From positions 1-64,000 of the forward strand of contig NZ_JAFHKL010000004.1 of NCBI RefSeq assembly GCF_016937655.1: DNA of 64,000 bases, read 5' to 3'. The notes below the pieces were generated by a model. That model had not been told where the DNA came from. It searched no databases and was given only the letters and a program-made list of their open reading frames with translations. This DNA comes from Chromobacterium alkanivorans (lineage in GTDB: Bacteria > Pseudomonadota > Gammaproteobacteria > Burkholderiales > Chromobacteriaceae). Positions 8,978 through 17,279 of the stretch are shown piece after piece. The first letter of the stretch is position 1; the number at the start of each line of letters is the position of its first letter. Both the position numbers and the translations under genes were made by a program.

Positions 8978-10719
8978 CACGGCTTGACCAGGATCAGGTG
9001 GCTGTTGGCCGGCACCGTCACCCGCGCCAAGCCGCGGGACAGCGGCAGGCTCTGCTTATAAGTTTCCGCCGTGGCCAACGCGCTCCAGCCGATTTCCTGC
9101 GCCTGGAACGGCACCGCCGGCAGCAGCAGGCTCTTGCCCTGGGGGAAGTACTGGTTGGCCGGCAAATTCAGCGTCTTGGCCGGGAAACCGTAGCCGCTGG
9201 CCGGATTGCCGCCCAGCGCCAGCGTGGTGTTGAGGCGCAGCATCAGACTGCTGTAATCGCCGCCGCCCACCGCGCGCAAGCCGTCGTTCAAGGCCCGCTC
9301 GCCGGTATTGCCGCCGGTCACCCACGGCTTCATCACCCCCGCGCCGAACTGGTGCAGCATCTGCATGCCCGTCGCCAGCGCTTTCGGGTAGCAAGTGTAG
9401 TTCGACGCCGCCACGCTCCAGCCCTTCAGATTGCAAGCCGGCCGGCGCAGGAAGCTTTCGAAGTCGCCGCCGCGGCGCAGGTCCGGATGGGAATTGGCGT
9501 CGCTGCCGCGACCGCCGGTGAAGGTGTCCGCCGACACCAGATAGCCCATGGTCTGGGCCGCCAGCTCGTTTTCCCACACCGTGGGATTGCCGGAGCTAGG
9601 CGGCTTGCGCAGGATTTTGTTGTAGGCGTAAAGCACATGCAGGTATTCATGCGCCAGCGTGGACAAGGCCAGGCTGGGGCCGTTGCCCTTCATGGTCCAG
9701 TTGCGGCCCGGATCGACCTGGGCGAAGGTGTCCAGGTCCACGAAGGTGGCCAACGCCTGGTTGCTCTTGCCCACCACGTCGCGGCACTCTTGGTCGGCGC
9801 CGCACACGGTCGGCGCTGCCGACGCCAGCAAGGCGTTGGTCCAGCGCACATAGCCGAGCAGACGGCCGCCGCCGGCCCGGTTCGGGTCGTTCAACCGGCT
9901 CAGCACCAGATGCACGTCCTTGGTGTCGCCGGGCAGGGCCAGCGCGCGCCAGCCCGGATCGATGTCGTCGCCCCAGGGCTCGCTGACCACCGAGGCCTCC
10001 AGCGGGTAGACGCTGTTGGCGAAGCGCTCGGCCAGCGCGTCGGCCTGGTCGCTGCCTACGCTGACGTCCAGCTCGTCCTGCGCCCAGACGTAGACCTTGC
10101 CGCCGCCGTTGGGCAGGTCGCGCATCGCTTGCAGGCTGGTGGCGCTGTCCTTGTCCATATCGTGCCAGACCCGCTTGTCGCCGATCGCGTAGCTGCTCGC
10201 CTGCAGCTTGGCCTGCTCCGCCAGCAGCCGGTGCGAACCGGCGGCCCGCAGCGACAAGGCGCCGGAGCGGGCCGCCGCGCCCACCGCGGCCATCACCGCC
10301 CGGCTTTCCGCCTCCAGACGCTCCGCGGCGGCGTCCGAGCCGCCGCGCAGGCCGGAAGCGCCCAGCTTGGCCTGGCTGGAGGTGTCGCCGCTGCTGACGC
10401 GCGACACCACCATCTGCCAGCCCGTGCTCAAGGCGGCGCCGCTGATCGACACCGTTTGCGCCAATGCGCCGGTATTGGTGTATTGGTAGGCGGAGCCCGA
10501 TTGCGCCCTGCCGGCCGAAGCCGGCAAACGGCACGCATTGCCCGAGCACTGCAGCGCCGCCACTTCCGCGCCGTCCGTCGCCAGCATCCTGCCAGATGCC
10601 GACGCTCCAACGGCCGTGCCGCCGCTGCTGTTGCCGGCGCTGCCGCCGCCACCTCCGCCGCACGCGCTCAACAGCGCCGAAATCACGGATACCGCCAATA
10701 TTGTTTTTGTGCTTTTCAT
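8977..10719 (-). CDS. Secreted lipoprotein with HEYLH zinc-peptidase motif (M30-like)
   Basis: 580 residues. The lipoprotein signal ends in LSAC, followed by a glycine/serine-rich linker (GGGGGGSAG) that tethers the mature protein. At about residue 370 is LSTLAHEYLHVLYAYNK, an HExxH metalloprotease core. The surrounding layout (large secreted protein, all-beta N-terminal part, helical C-terminal part) resembles the hyicolysin/M30-type peptidases; the match is by motif and architecture only. The start at 10719 fits the signal peptide better than an upstream ATG at 10740. It forms an operon with the small exported protein that overlaps its stop codon. Confidence 0.65.
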   Translation of the reverse strand: MKSTKTILAVSVISALLSACGGGGGGSAGNSSGGTAVGASASGRMLATDGAEVAALQCSGNACRLPASAGRAQSGSAYQYTNTGALAQTVSISGAALSTGWQMVVSRVSSGDTSSQAKLGASGLRGGSDAAAERLEAESRAVMAAVGAAARSGALSLRAAGSHRLLAEQAKLQASSYAIGDKRVWHDMDKDSATSLQAMRDLPNGGGKVYVWAQDELDVSVGSDQADALAERFANSVYPLEASVVSEPWGDDIDPGWRALALPGDTKDVHLVLSRLNDPNRAGGGRLLGYVRWTNALLASAAPTVCGADQECRDVVGKSNQALATFVDLDTFAQVDPGRNWTMKGNGPSLALSTLAHEYLHVLYAYNKILRKPPSSGNPTVWENELAAQTMGYLVSADTFTGGRGSDANSHPDLRRGGDFESFLRRPACNLKGWSVAASNYTCYPKALATGMQMLHQFGAGVMKPWVTGGNTGERALNDGLRAVGGGDYSSLMLRLNTTLALGGNPASGYGFPAKTLNLPANQYFPQGKSLLLPAVPFQAQEIGWSALATAETYKQSLPLSRGLARVTVPANSHLILVKP

Positions 10720-10914
10720 CCCTGTAGTCATCCATTTCATGTATTGAGAATGAGAAAAAATACTAATTCCATTCCAATGGCAATGACTACGGCAAATAAT
10801 TACCTTTTTATATGATATTTGTTTAGTTAGAGTGACAGAAACCTACGCACAGCCGGCGCAGCGCAAAGCCGGCAAGCCTGCTATCATCGCCGGGTCTTTG
10901 AATAAGGAGCTGTC

Positions 10915-11271
10915 ATGTCCCTGCGCAACCCCAATTCCCCCCACCGCCTGAGCCGTCTGAAATCCCGCCAACGCAAGAAAATGCGCGTAGGCGAATTCCG
11001 CGAGCTGGGCTTCCATCTGATCGCCCTGCTGCACGACGGCGCGGACTCCGAGGCGCTGCTGGACGCCTGGCTGATCCAGGTGGACGAGGCCGGCATCAGC
11101 TTCGGCGGCCATTTCGACGGCGCCTGCAAGCTGGAAGGCGTGGCCTTCCCGGTGGGTGAGGTCAAGATCAGCGACGAGCTGCGCCTGCAACTGCTGGCCT
11201 GGCTGCAAGCGCGCGCCGAAGTGAAATCGGTGGAAGGCGGCGAACTGATCGATCTGTGGCACAGCCGCTGA
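10915..11271 (+). CDS. yggL: YggL family 50S ribosome-associated protein
   Basis: 118 residues of the YggL/DUF469 family. The basic N terminus RLSRLKSRQRKKMRVGEF leads into the family block FRELGFHLIALL, and it ends LIDLWHSR. E. coli YggL binds the large ribosomal subunit; the role here is inferred. A strong AAGGAG site lies 6 bp before the ATG, with a possible TATCAT -10 about 35 bp upstream. It is single-gene, followed by a terminator. Confidence 0.8.
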   Translation: MSLRNPNSPHRLSRLKSRQRKKMRVGEFRELGFHLIALLHDGADSEALLDAWLIQVDEAGISFGGHFDGACKLEGVAFPVGEVKISDELRLQLLAWLQARAEVKSVEGGELIDLWHSR

Positions 11272-11290
11272 TCCCTTTCCGTCCGACGTG

Positions 11291-11319
11291 AAAAAACCGG
11301 CTTATCGCCGGTTTTTTTA
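11291..11319. terminator. Bidirectional rho-independent terminator
   Basis: A6 run, AACCGGC-TTATC-GCCGGTT stem-loop, T7. It separates convergent yggL and the DUF218 gene. Confidence 0.88.
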
Positions 11320-11348
11320 TGCCTGGACGCTTCGAGCCGCGGACGCGG

Positions 11349-11948
11349 TCAGGACAGCTTGCGGAACACCCGGTAGCCGATATAGAGCCAGGTTTCCCTG
11401 GCCAGGAAGCGGGACCAGCTGGACAGGGTGCGGTAGCGGCTGGATTGCGTCGGCGCGGGATAGGCGGTCAGGCCGATGTCGGTGGCCATCAGCACCGAAC
11501 GGCGCATGTGCAGCGGATCGCTGACCAAGAGGAAGGAGCGAATGCCGAACTGGCTGCTCAGCTCGCGCGCGTTTTCCAGATTCTGCCAGGTGGTGCGCGA
11601 CTGGTTTTCCGCCAGCATCGCCGTCATCGGCACGCCCTGCTTGGCGGCGAAGTCGCGGCCGACGTCGGCTTCGGACGGATAGCCCGGTTCCGGCGTGCCG
11701 CCGGTGAACACGATCCAGCGCACCTTGCCGGACTTGTACAGCTTGACCGCGTGGTTGATGCGCTCGCGGAACACCGGCGACGGGCGCTTGCCCCAGGCCG
11801 CCGCCCCCAACACCAGCGCCGCGTCGGCTTGCGGCTCGTTTGCGCTGCCGCCAAAATCGACAATGCTCCAGGCCACGTAGCTGAAGCCCAGCACCACCAG
11901 CAAAATCGCCAGCACAAAGCCTTTCAACATCAAACGCAAGTAGAGCAT
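11349..11948 (-). CDS. DUF218 (ElyC/SanA/YdcF-type) envelope protein
   Basis: 199 residues with one N-terminal transmembrane segment (about 8-27) followed by a DUF218 domain. Visible markers are ADAALVLGAAAWGKRPSPVFRERI, VFTGGTPEPGYPSEADV, the ENQSRTTWQNL acidic/Asn motif and LLVSDPLHMRRS. The family acts in the envelope (SanA, ElyC), and the fold suggests nucleotide or lipid-linked substrate binding; the reaction is not known. The start at 11948 puts the membrane helix at the N terminus. The longer reading back to 12044 runs into the next gene. Confidence 0.8.
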   Translation of the reverse strand: MLYLRLMLKGFVLAILLVVLGFSYVAWSIVDFGGSANEPQADAALVLGAAAWGKRPSPVFRERINHAVKLYKSGKVRWIVFTGGTPEPGYPSEADVGRDFAAKQGVPMTAMLAENQSRTTWQNLENARELSSQFGIRSFLLVSDPLHMRRSVLMATDIGLTAYPAPTQSSRYRTLSSWSRFLARETWLYIGYRVFRKLS

Positions 11949-12025
11949 GGGTACCGCAAGTGAAGGGTGGAACGCCGATTGTACCCGCAAACCGCGGGCA
12001 AGCGGCAAGGCCGCGCGCGCGGCTT

Positions 12026-12265
12026 CTACTTCTCCAATTCCCAAATCGCCGCCTGCAAGGACTCCATCCGCGCGGCGAGCGCCAGCTGCGCGTCGTCCAG
12101 CGCCTTGTTGTAAATGTCTTTGCCGATTTTGTCGGCGACGAAGTCCAGCAGGAATTGCGCGTCGAACTGCCCCAGCTCGAGACCGAACTGGTCTTGCGCG
12201 TACTGTTGCAATTGCGGAGCCAGCGCTTGCAGCTGAGCGGGGGTCAACATCGAATGATTGGCCAT
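12026..12265 (-). CDS. DUF2164 family small protein
   Basis: 79 residues. The central LLDFVADKIGKDIYNKALDDAQ and the following LAARMESLQAAIWELE helix are the DUF2164 pattern. It is acidic, helical, without signal or membrane segment, so probably cytoplasmic. The function of this family is unknown. It lies 77 bp upstream of the DUF218 gene on the same strand and is probably cotranscribed with it. Confidence 0.7.
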   Translation of the reverse strand: MANHSMLTPAQLQALAPQLQQYAQDQFGLELGQFDAQFLLDFVADKIGKDIYNKALDDAQLALAARMESLQAAIWELEK

Positions 12266-12344
12266 GGCGTGCCGCCCTGTGCGATTGAAAGCCGCGATTA
12301 TGGCGGCTATTCGCCGATGCTGGAAGCGCTTTCCCCGCCGACGG

Positions 12345-12701
12345 CTAGCCGGACAGCGTCCGCCCCCATCGCAGCAGGCCCGCCCGCCACTGCCGCTGGC
12401 CGTCCAATTGCCAGGCCAGCAGCAGGTCGCCGGCCTCGCTGCTCCACAGCGGATGCGCCCGCATCTCGCTGAGCAAGGCCTCCGCGGCCTGGCTGTCGTC
12501 GAAACACAGCGCCAGCCAGTCCGCTCTCGCCCGCGTCAGCACGCGGCGCAGCTTGTCCGGCCACGGCGCGGCGCCGCGCCACACCGTGGCGCCGTGAAAA
12601 CAGCCCGAGCGCAGCCATTGCCGCCGGACGCGCCATTGTTCGGCGCCCAGCGCGCACAGGCCGCGCGGAAACTCCAAGCCCCACCATAGCGCAGCTTGCA
12701 T
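12345..12701 (-). CDS. Hypothetical protein
   Basis: 118 residues (MQAALWWGLEF...), Trp- and Arg-rich and soluble, with no recognised motif. GC3 bias favours this frame over the overlapping alternative frames. A purine-rich AAAGGGCGACAG site precedes the ATG at 12701. It could be a lineage-specific cytoplasmic protein. The moderate confidence reflects the lack of any family signature. Confidence 0.45.
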   Translation of the reverse strand: MQAALWWGLEFPRGLCALGAEQWRVRRQWLRSGCFHGATVWRGAAPWPDKLRRVLTRARADWLALCFDDSQAAEALLSEMRAHPLWSSEAGDLLLAWQLDGQRQWRAGLLRWGRTLSG

Positions 12702-12779
12702 CTGTCGCCCTTTCATTGTGCGATGCACAATTTTTTATACCCGCATTCCGCCCTCCCCGCAAGCACGGCCCGCGCCGAT

Positions 12780-12806
12780 AAAAAAACAGGCCGCGCAAGG
12801 CGGCCT
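12780..12806 (-). terminator. Rho-independent terminator of aspA
   Basis: On the minus strand: AGGCCGC-CTTGC-GCGGCCT then GTTTTTTT. It lies 48 bp beyond the aspA stop. Confidence 0.85.
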
Positions 12807-12853
12807 GATCAAGTTGAAACGCTCACAACGATAAGTCAAACAAGGGAAATCGA

Positions 12854-14257
12854 TTACACGGTCACCCAGCGCGGCCGGGTCAGCTCTTCCGGCTTCAGCA
12901 GCAAATCCAGCTGCTCGCGGCTCAGCAAACCTTGCTCCAGCACGATGTCGGCGACGCTGGCGCCGGTGGCGTGCGCCTGGGCCGCCACATTGGTGGCCGC
13001 GGCGTAGCCGATGACGGGGTTGAGCGCGGTCACCAGGCCGATGGAGTTCTCCACGCTGGCGTGCAGGCGTTCGCGGTTGGCGGTGATGCCTTTGACGCAG
13101 TTGTCGGTCAGCGTGGAACAGGCGGCGGCCAGATGGCCCATGCTGCGGAACAGGCTGTAGGCGATCACCGGCTCGAAGGCGTTCAGTTGCAACTGGCCGG
13201 CTTCCGCCGCCATGGTGATGGTGACGTCGTTGCCTATCACCTCGTAAGCCACCTGGCTCACCACTTCCGGAATCACCGGATTGACCTTGCCCGGCATGAT
13301 GGAGGAGCCGGCCTGGCGCGCCGGCAGATTGATCTCGCCGAAGCCGGCGCGCGGGCCGGACGACAGCAGACGCAAATCGTTACAGCTCTTGGACAGTTTG
13401 ACCGCGATGCGCTTGAGCACGCCTGACAGTTGCACGAAGGCGCCGCAATCCTGGGTGGCCTCGATCAGATTGGGCGCGGTCAGCAAGGTGTGACCGCTCA
13501 GCTCGGACAGGTGCAGGCAGGCCAGGCGCGCGTAATCCGGATGCGCGGTGATGCCGGTGCCGATGGCGGTGGCGCCCAGATTGATCTCCAGCATCAGCGC
13601 GCTGGCTTCCATCAAGCGCTGCTCGTCTTCCTGCAGCATCACCGCGTAAGTCATGAACTCCTGGCCCAGCGTCATCGGCACCGCGTCCTGCAGCTGGGTG
13701 CGCCCCATCTTCAGGTAGTCCTTGAACTCGTCGGCCTTGGCGGCGAAAGCCTCGCGCAGCGTCGCCATCCGGGTCAGCAGCTTGTTGGCGCCCCAGAACG
13801 CCGCCAGCCGCAAGGCGGTCGGGTAAACGTCGTTGGTGCTCTGGCACAGATTGACGTGTTCGTTGGGGTGCAGATGCTGGTACTCGCCCTTGGCGTGGCC
13901 CATCAGCTCCAGCGCGCGGTTGGCGATCACCTCGTTGGCGTTCATATTGGTCGAGGTGCCGGCCCCGCCCTGGATCGCATCCACCACGAACTGCTCATGC
14001 CAGCGGCCGGCGCGGATTTCCTCGCAGGCGGCGATGATGGCCTGGGCGATCGGCGCCGGCAGCAAGCCCAGATCGCGGTTGGCCTGAGCGGCCGCCTGCT
14101 TGATGCAGGCCAGCGCGCGGATCAGGTCGCCGTAAGCGGCGATGCTCTGGCCGGTGATGGGGAAATTCTCGACTGCGCGCAAGGTGTGCACGCCCCAGTA
14201 AACGTCGGCGGGCACTTCACGATCGCCTAACAGATCATGTTCTATGCGGGTCGTCAT
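12854..14257 (-). CDS. aspA: Aspartate ammonia-lyase (aspartase)
   Basis: A 467-residue fumarase/aspartase superfamily enzyme that interconverts L-aspartate with fumarate and ammonia. The catalytic signature GSSIMPGKVNPV (about residues 315-326) is intact. So are the early GGAGTSTNMNANEVIANRAL block and the TQLQDAVPMTLGQE block. The start MTTRIEHDLLGDREVP at 14257 follows an AGGAGAAGC ribosome site and matches the family N terminus; an ATG far upstream at 14452 would overlap the regulator gene. A LysR-type gene directly upstream on the same strand may control it. Confidence 0.93.
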   Translation of the reverse strand: MTTRIEHDLLGDREVPADVYWGVHTLRAVENFPITGQSIAAYGDLIRALACIKQAAAQANRDLGLLPAPIAQAIIAACEEIRAGRWHEQFVVDAIQGGAGTSTNMNANEVIANRALELMGHAKGEYQHLHPNEHVNLCQSTNDVYPTALRLAAFWGANKLLTRMATLREAFAAKADEFKDYLKMGRTQLQDAVPMTLGQEFMTYAVMLQEDEQRLMEASALMLEINLGATAIGTGITAHPDYARLACLHLSELSGHTLLTAPNLIEATQDCGAFVQLSGVLKRIAVKLSKSCNDLRLLSSGPRAGFGEINLPARQAGSSIMPGKVNPVIPEVVSQVAYEVIGNDVTITMAAEAGQLQLNAFEPVIAYSLFRSMGHLAAACSTLTDNCVKGITANRERLHASVENSIGLVTALNPVIGYAAATNVAAQAHATGASVADIVLEQGLLSREQLDLLLKPEELTRPRWVTV

Positions 14258-14415
14258 GGATGCTTCTCCTGGTACGGATGGCGCCACGCGCTCGCGTGGC
14301 TTGAAGCAGCGCACTCTATGCCATGCCGCGACGGCTGGCCAATTCGAAATGCCGATGGGGTCATGCGGGAAACGCATAACCTTGGCGGGGCGCGCGCGTT
14401 CCCCGGCGCCCCCGC

Positions 14416-15324
14416 TCAGCAGGCCGGGTATTGATGCGTCAGATACTCCCAAAAAACCTTCAAGGCCGGGCGCTGACGCTTCTGGTCCACATAGAGGCGG
14501 ATTTCCATCTCCACCTGCCAGGACTCGTCGCCGGCGGCCGCCAGCAAGCCTTCCTGCGCCTCCCGGCGCACCGAGCTCTCCGGCAGGAAAGCCAGGCCGT
14601 GTCCCTCCAGCGCCATGTGCTTGAGGCCTTCCGCCATATCGGTTTCATAGCGCAGCGCCAGCTTGGCCGGCTGCGGCGCGGACTCCAGGATCAGATCGCT
14701 CATCAGCCGGAAATAGGCGTTGCTGGCGTAGCCGAGGAAAGGCAGCGGCTGCTGCGCGCTGCCGGGCAACGGGTAGCGCGGCCGGCCGGCCTCCGCGATC
14801 GAAAACGGCCGCAGCCGCTCCACGCCCAGCTTCAATCCCAGATAGCGCGCGTCGGTCAGCTCCACCGGCTGCTTGGGATGGTGGTAGCACATCAAGAGAT
14901 CGCTGCCGCCCTCCACGAAGGCCAGCAGCGCGTCGTGCACATTGCTGGCCTGCAGCCTGCAGGGCAAGGCGCCGTAGCCGCGCTGCGCCTGGGACAGCCA
15001 TTTGGGGAAGAAGGAGAAGGACAGCGTGTGCGGCACCGCGAACTCCAGCGTGCCGGCGGCCAGCGGCTGCAAACCGCGCAGCAGGGCGCGGCTGGTGTTG
15101 AGCTGGGACAGCATGCCCACTGCCTGCTCGCGAAACAGCGCGCCGGCTTCGGTCAGCCGCGTCGGGTAGGTGGTGCGGTCGATCAGATCCGCCCCCAGCC
15201 AGCTCTCCAGCGATTTGATCCGCCGCGAAAACGCCGGCTGGGTCAGGTGGCGCAATTCCGCCGCGCGGGTAAAGCTGCCGGTTTCCGCCAGCACCAGGAA
15301 GTCTTCAAGCCACCGAGTTTCCAT
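14416..15324 (-). CDS. LysR-type transcriptional regulator, HypT/YjiE-like
   Basis: 302 residues. The N-terminal winged helix METRWLEDFLVLAETGSFTRAAE with HLTQPAFSRRIKSLE is the LysR DNA-binding domain, with the substrate-binding domain after about residue 90. The METxWLEDF start, DLIDRTTYPTRLTEAG and the central VPHTLSFSFFPKWL block are characteristic of the HypT (YjiE/QseD) subgroup, whose E. coli member senses hypochlorite by methionine oxidation. Ligand here is unproven. Next to aspA it is a plausible activator of aspartate use. Confidence 0.8.
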   Translation of the reverse strand: METRWLEDFLVLAETGSFTRAAELRHLTQPAFSRRIKSLESWLGADLIDRTTYPTRLTEAGALFREQAVGMLSQLNTSRALLRGLQPLAAGTLEFAVPHTLSFSFFPKWLSQAQRGYGALPCRLQASNVHDALLAFVEGGSDLLMCYHHPKQPVELTDARYLGLKLGVERLRPFSIAEAGRPRYPLPGSAQQPLPFLGYASNAYFRLMSDLILESAPQPAKLALRYETDMAEGLKHMALEGHGLAFLPESSVRREAQEGLLAAAGDESWQVEMEIRLYVDQKRQRPALKVFWEYLTHQYPAC

Positions 15325-15514
15325 CGCGCGGTTCCGTCGGGTTGATCAGGAGTTGCGATAGTAGCGTAAACACGGCCCAAGAGCCTGGTCAAAGTCCGCC
15401 GCGTTTCGTGAAACGCGACAGGCGAGCGCCGCCGCCAAGCCGTCGATTTTGACCTGCTGCAAACCCAAAGTCATAAACCACGGTAGAATAACGCAACTAC
15501 CTGGCACCATCCGC

Positions 15515-16666
15515 ATGCATATTACTCACTTCATCTGGCAAAAGCTGCTGGGCATGGCGCCCGGCGAAATCCAGAGCGGCGATACGCTCTGGCTGCTGAG
15601 CCCTCGCCAGCACATGCCCTTGCTGGCGCAGCGACGCGCGCTGATGCTGGTCAACCGCTGCCGGCTGTTCGCCATCCTGTTCTCCGCGCTGACGCCGGCC
15701 TGGGCGGTGATCGACCTGCTGACCCTGCCCTATCCGCTGTCGCTGCAGCTGGCGGGGCTGCGTCTGCTGGTGTCCGCCGCCTTCGTCGCGCTGGCGGTCT
15801 GGCAGCCGATGGACGGCCGCCTGTCTTCGGCCTATCGCGGCATCGCGCTCTTGTTCGCCATCCCCACCCTGTTCTACATCGCCTCGCACTTGCTGCTGCG
15901 CCGCTACCACCTGGAGGGCTTGTCCGCCGCCATCGGCGCCGGCTACGCCTTCCTGCCCTTCGTGCTGCTGGCCGGCCTGGCCATCTTTCCGCTGACCCTG
16001 CTGGAAAGCCTGGCCTTCGCCAGCCCGGCGCTGTTCGGCTTCTTGCTGACCGGCCTGCTGGAGCTGAACGGCGACAACCTGCCCGGCTTCGGCGGCGAAT
16101 TCTGGCTGTTGTCCTTGCTGACCGGCGTCTCCGCCATCGCCGGCATCAGCCAGCTGGCCTTCATCATCGTGCTGGTCCACCAGGCGATACGCGACCCGCT
16201 GACCGGGGTCTTCTCGCGCCGCAGCGGCGAGGAAATGCTGGGCCTGCTGCAATTGCAGGCGCAGCGCAGCCGGCAGCCGCTGAGCCTGGCCTTCATCGAT
16301 CTGGATCATTTCAAGACGATCAACGACCACTACGGCCACCTGGCCGGCGACCAGGTCTTGCGCCATTTCGCCGAGCTGATGGAAGGCCGGCTGCGGCGCA
16401 GCGACGTGCTGGTGCGCTGGGGCGGCGAGGAGTTCGTGCTGCTGATGCCCGGCGCGCAACTGCCCCAGGCCGCCCAGGTCATCGCCCGCTTGCGCGCCCA
16501 GGGACTGGGCGAGCGGCCGGAAGGCAAGGTCTTGACCGCCAGCATCGGCGTGGCGGAGTTGTTTCAGGACGGCTGCGCCGACTGGCGCGCGCTGGTGGAC
16601 CTGGCCGACACCCGCATGTACCGCGCCAAGCAGGCCGGACGCAACCGGGTGATGATCTCCGACTGA
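15515..16666 (+). CDS. Membrane-bound diguanylate cyclase (GGDEF)
   Basis: 383 residues. There is a hydrophobic N-terminal sensory region with about six membrane helices (residues 45-225), then a GGDEF domain. The catalytic motif is GGEEF (WGGEEFVLL), with the substrate block FIDLDHFKTINDHYGHLAGD and C-terminal LADTRMYRAKQAGRNRV. The motif is intact, so c-di-GMP synthesis is likely. I see no RxxD inhibitory site directly upstream of GGEEF. The ATG at 15515 (MHITHF) is preferred to one at 15449. It is apparently a single-gene unit. Confidence 0.85.
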   Translation: MHITHFIWQKLLGMAPGEIQSGDTLWLLSPRQHMPLLAQRRALMLVNRCRLFAILFSALTPAWAVIDLLTLPYPLSLQLAGLRLLVSAAFVALAVWQPMDGRLSSAYRGIALLFAIPTLFYIASHLLLRRYHLEGLSAAIGAGYAFLPFVLLAGLAIFPLTLLESLAFASPALFGFLLTGLLELNGDNLPGFGGEFWLLSLLTGVSAIAGISQLAFIIVLVHQAIRDPLTGVFSRRSGEEMLGLLQLQAQRSRQPLSLAFIDLDHFKTINDHYGHLAGDQVLRHFAELMEGRLRRSDVLVRWGGEEFVLLMPGAQLPQAAQVIARLRAQGLGERPEGKVLTASIGVAELFQDGCADWRALVDLADTRMYRAKQAGRNRVMISD

Positions 16667-16705
16667 GGCTTTACCCGCCGGACGAGTTTCCTTATCGTTG
16701 ACGGC

Positions 16706-17269
16706 ATGAACGCTCTGACCGTCCCGCCCCCTCTCCGCCCTCGCGGCGTCGCCGCAGCGCTGCTGCTCAGCCTGCTGGCCCACGGCGCGCTGCTGTGGCT
16801 GGCCAAGCCCGGCAGCCGTCCGGACGCCGTTGCCGGCCCGCCGCTGCGGATACAGCTGAACCCGCCGGCGCCGGCCATCATTCCGCCGCCCGCCCGCGCC
16901 GTCGCGCCGGCCTCCCCCGCCCGAAAACCAGCCGCGCCCCCGCTGCGCCCATCGGCGGCGACACGGGCCGACGCCGCCGACCGCGGCGAGCGTTCCGCCC
17001 CAGCCGGGCCGACCCTAAACAGGCGCGACGCGTCGGCGCCCGGCCCGGCCTTGACCTTGGGCGGCCTGCGCCGGCAACTGCGCGAACAGGCCGCCGCCGC
17101 GCCGGAAAAGCTCAGCCCGCTGCCGGCCGACCCCGCCAAAACGAAATTGGCCCGCTCGATTGAGCGGGCCGAAAAGCCGGACTGCAAGACCCGCTACTCC
17201 TCCTTCGGGCTGCTGGCGATCCCGATCCTGGCGGTGCAAAGCGCGCGCGAGGACGGTTGCAAGTGGTAG
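16706..17269 (+). CDS. Proline-rich single-membrane-span protein, TonB-like N terminus
   Basis: 187 residues. An N-terminal hydrophobic helix (VAAALLLSLLAHGALLWL, about 15-32) carries the SxxxH pattern (SLLAH) found in TonB anchors that contact ExbB/D. A long Pro/Ala-rich periplasmic spacer (35-110) follows. The C terminus has two cysteines (PDCKTRYSSFGLLAIP, EDGCKW) instead of a recognisable TonB C-terminal domain. It may be an energy-transducer-like or envelope-spanning protein; the function is unknown. It starts 39 bp after the GGDEF gene. Confidence 0.6.
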   Translation: MNALTVPPPLRPRGVAAALLLSLLAHGALLWLAKPGSRPDAVAGPPLRIQLNPPAPAIIPPPARAVAPASPARKPAAPPLRPSAATRADAADRGERSAPAGPTLNRRDASAPGPALTLGGLRRQLREQAAAAPEKLSPLPADPAKTKLARSIERAEKPDCKTRYSSFGLLAIPILAVQSAREDGCKW

Positions 17270-17279
17270 ACCGCCGGCC

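Noticed and set aside
8998-10815. 605-codon open frame opposite the HEYLH lipoprotein
   Set aside because: Antisense shadow: composition is Arg/Ala/Gly/Gln-rich without domains, while the minus-strand frame has a signal peptide, lipobox and zinc motif.
12307-12798. 163-codon minus-strand alternative frame to the hypothetical gene at 12345
   Set aside because: It is Arg/Gly/Ala low-complexity, and codon bias and ribosome site favour the other frame.
16564-17187. 207-codon minus-strand frame over the GGDEF/TonB-like genes
   Set aside because: It overlaps two better-supported plus-strand genes and has a low-complexity Ala/Gly/Ser composition.
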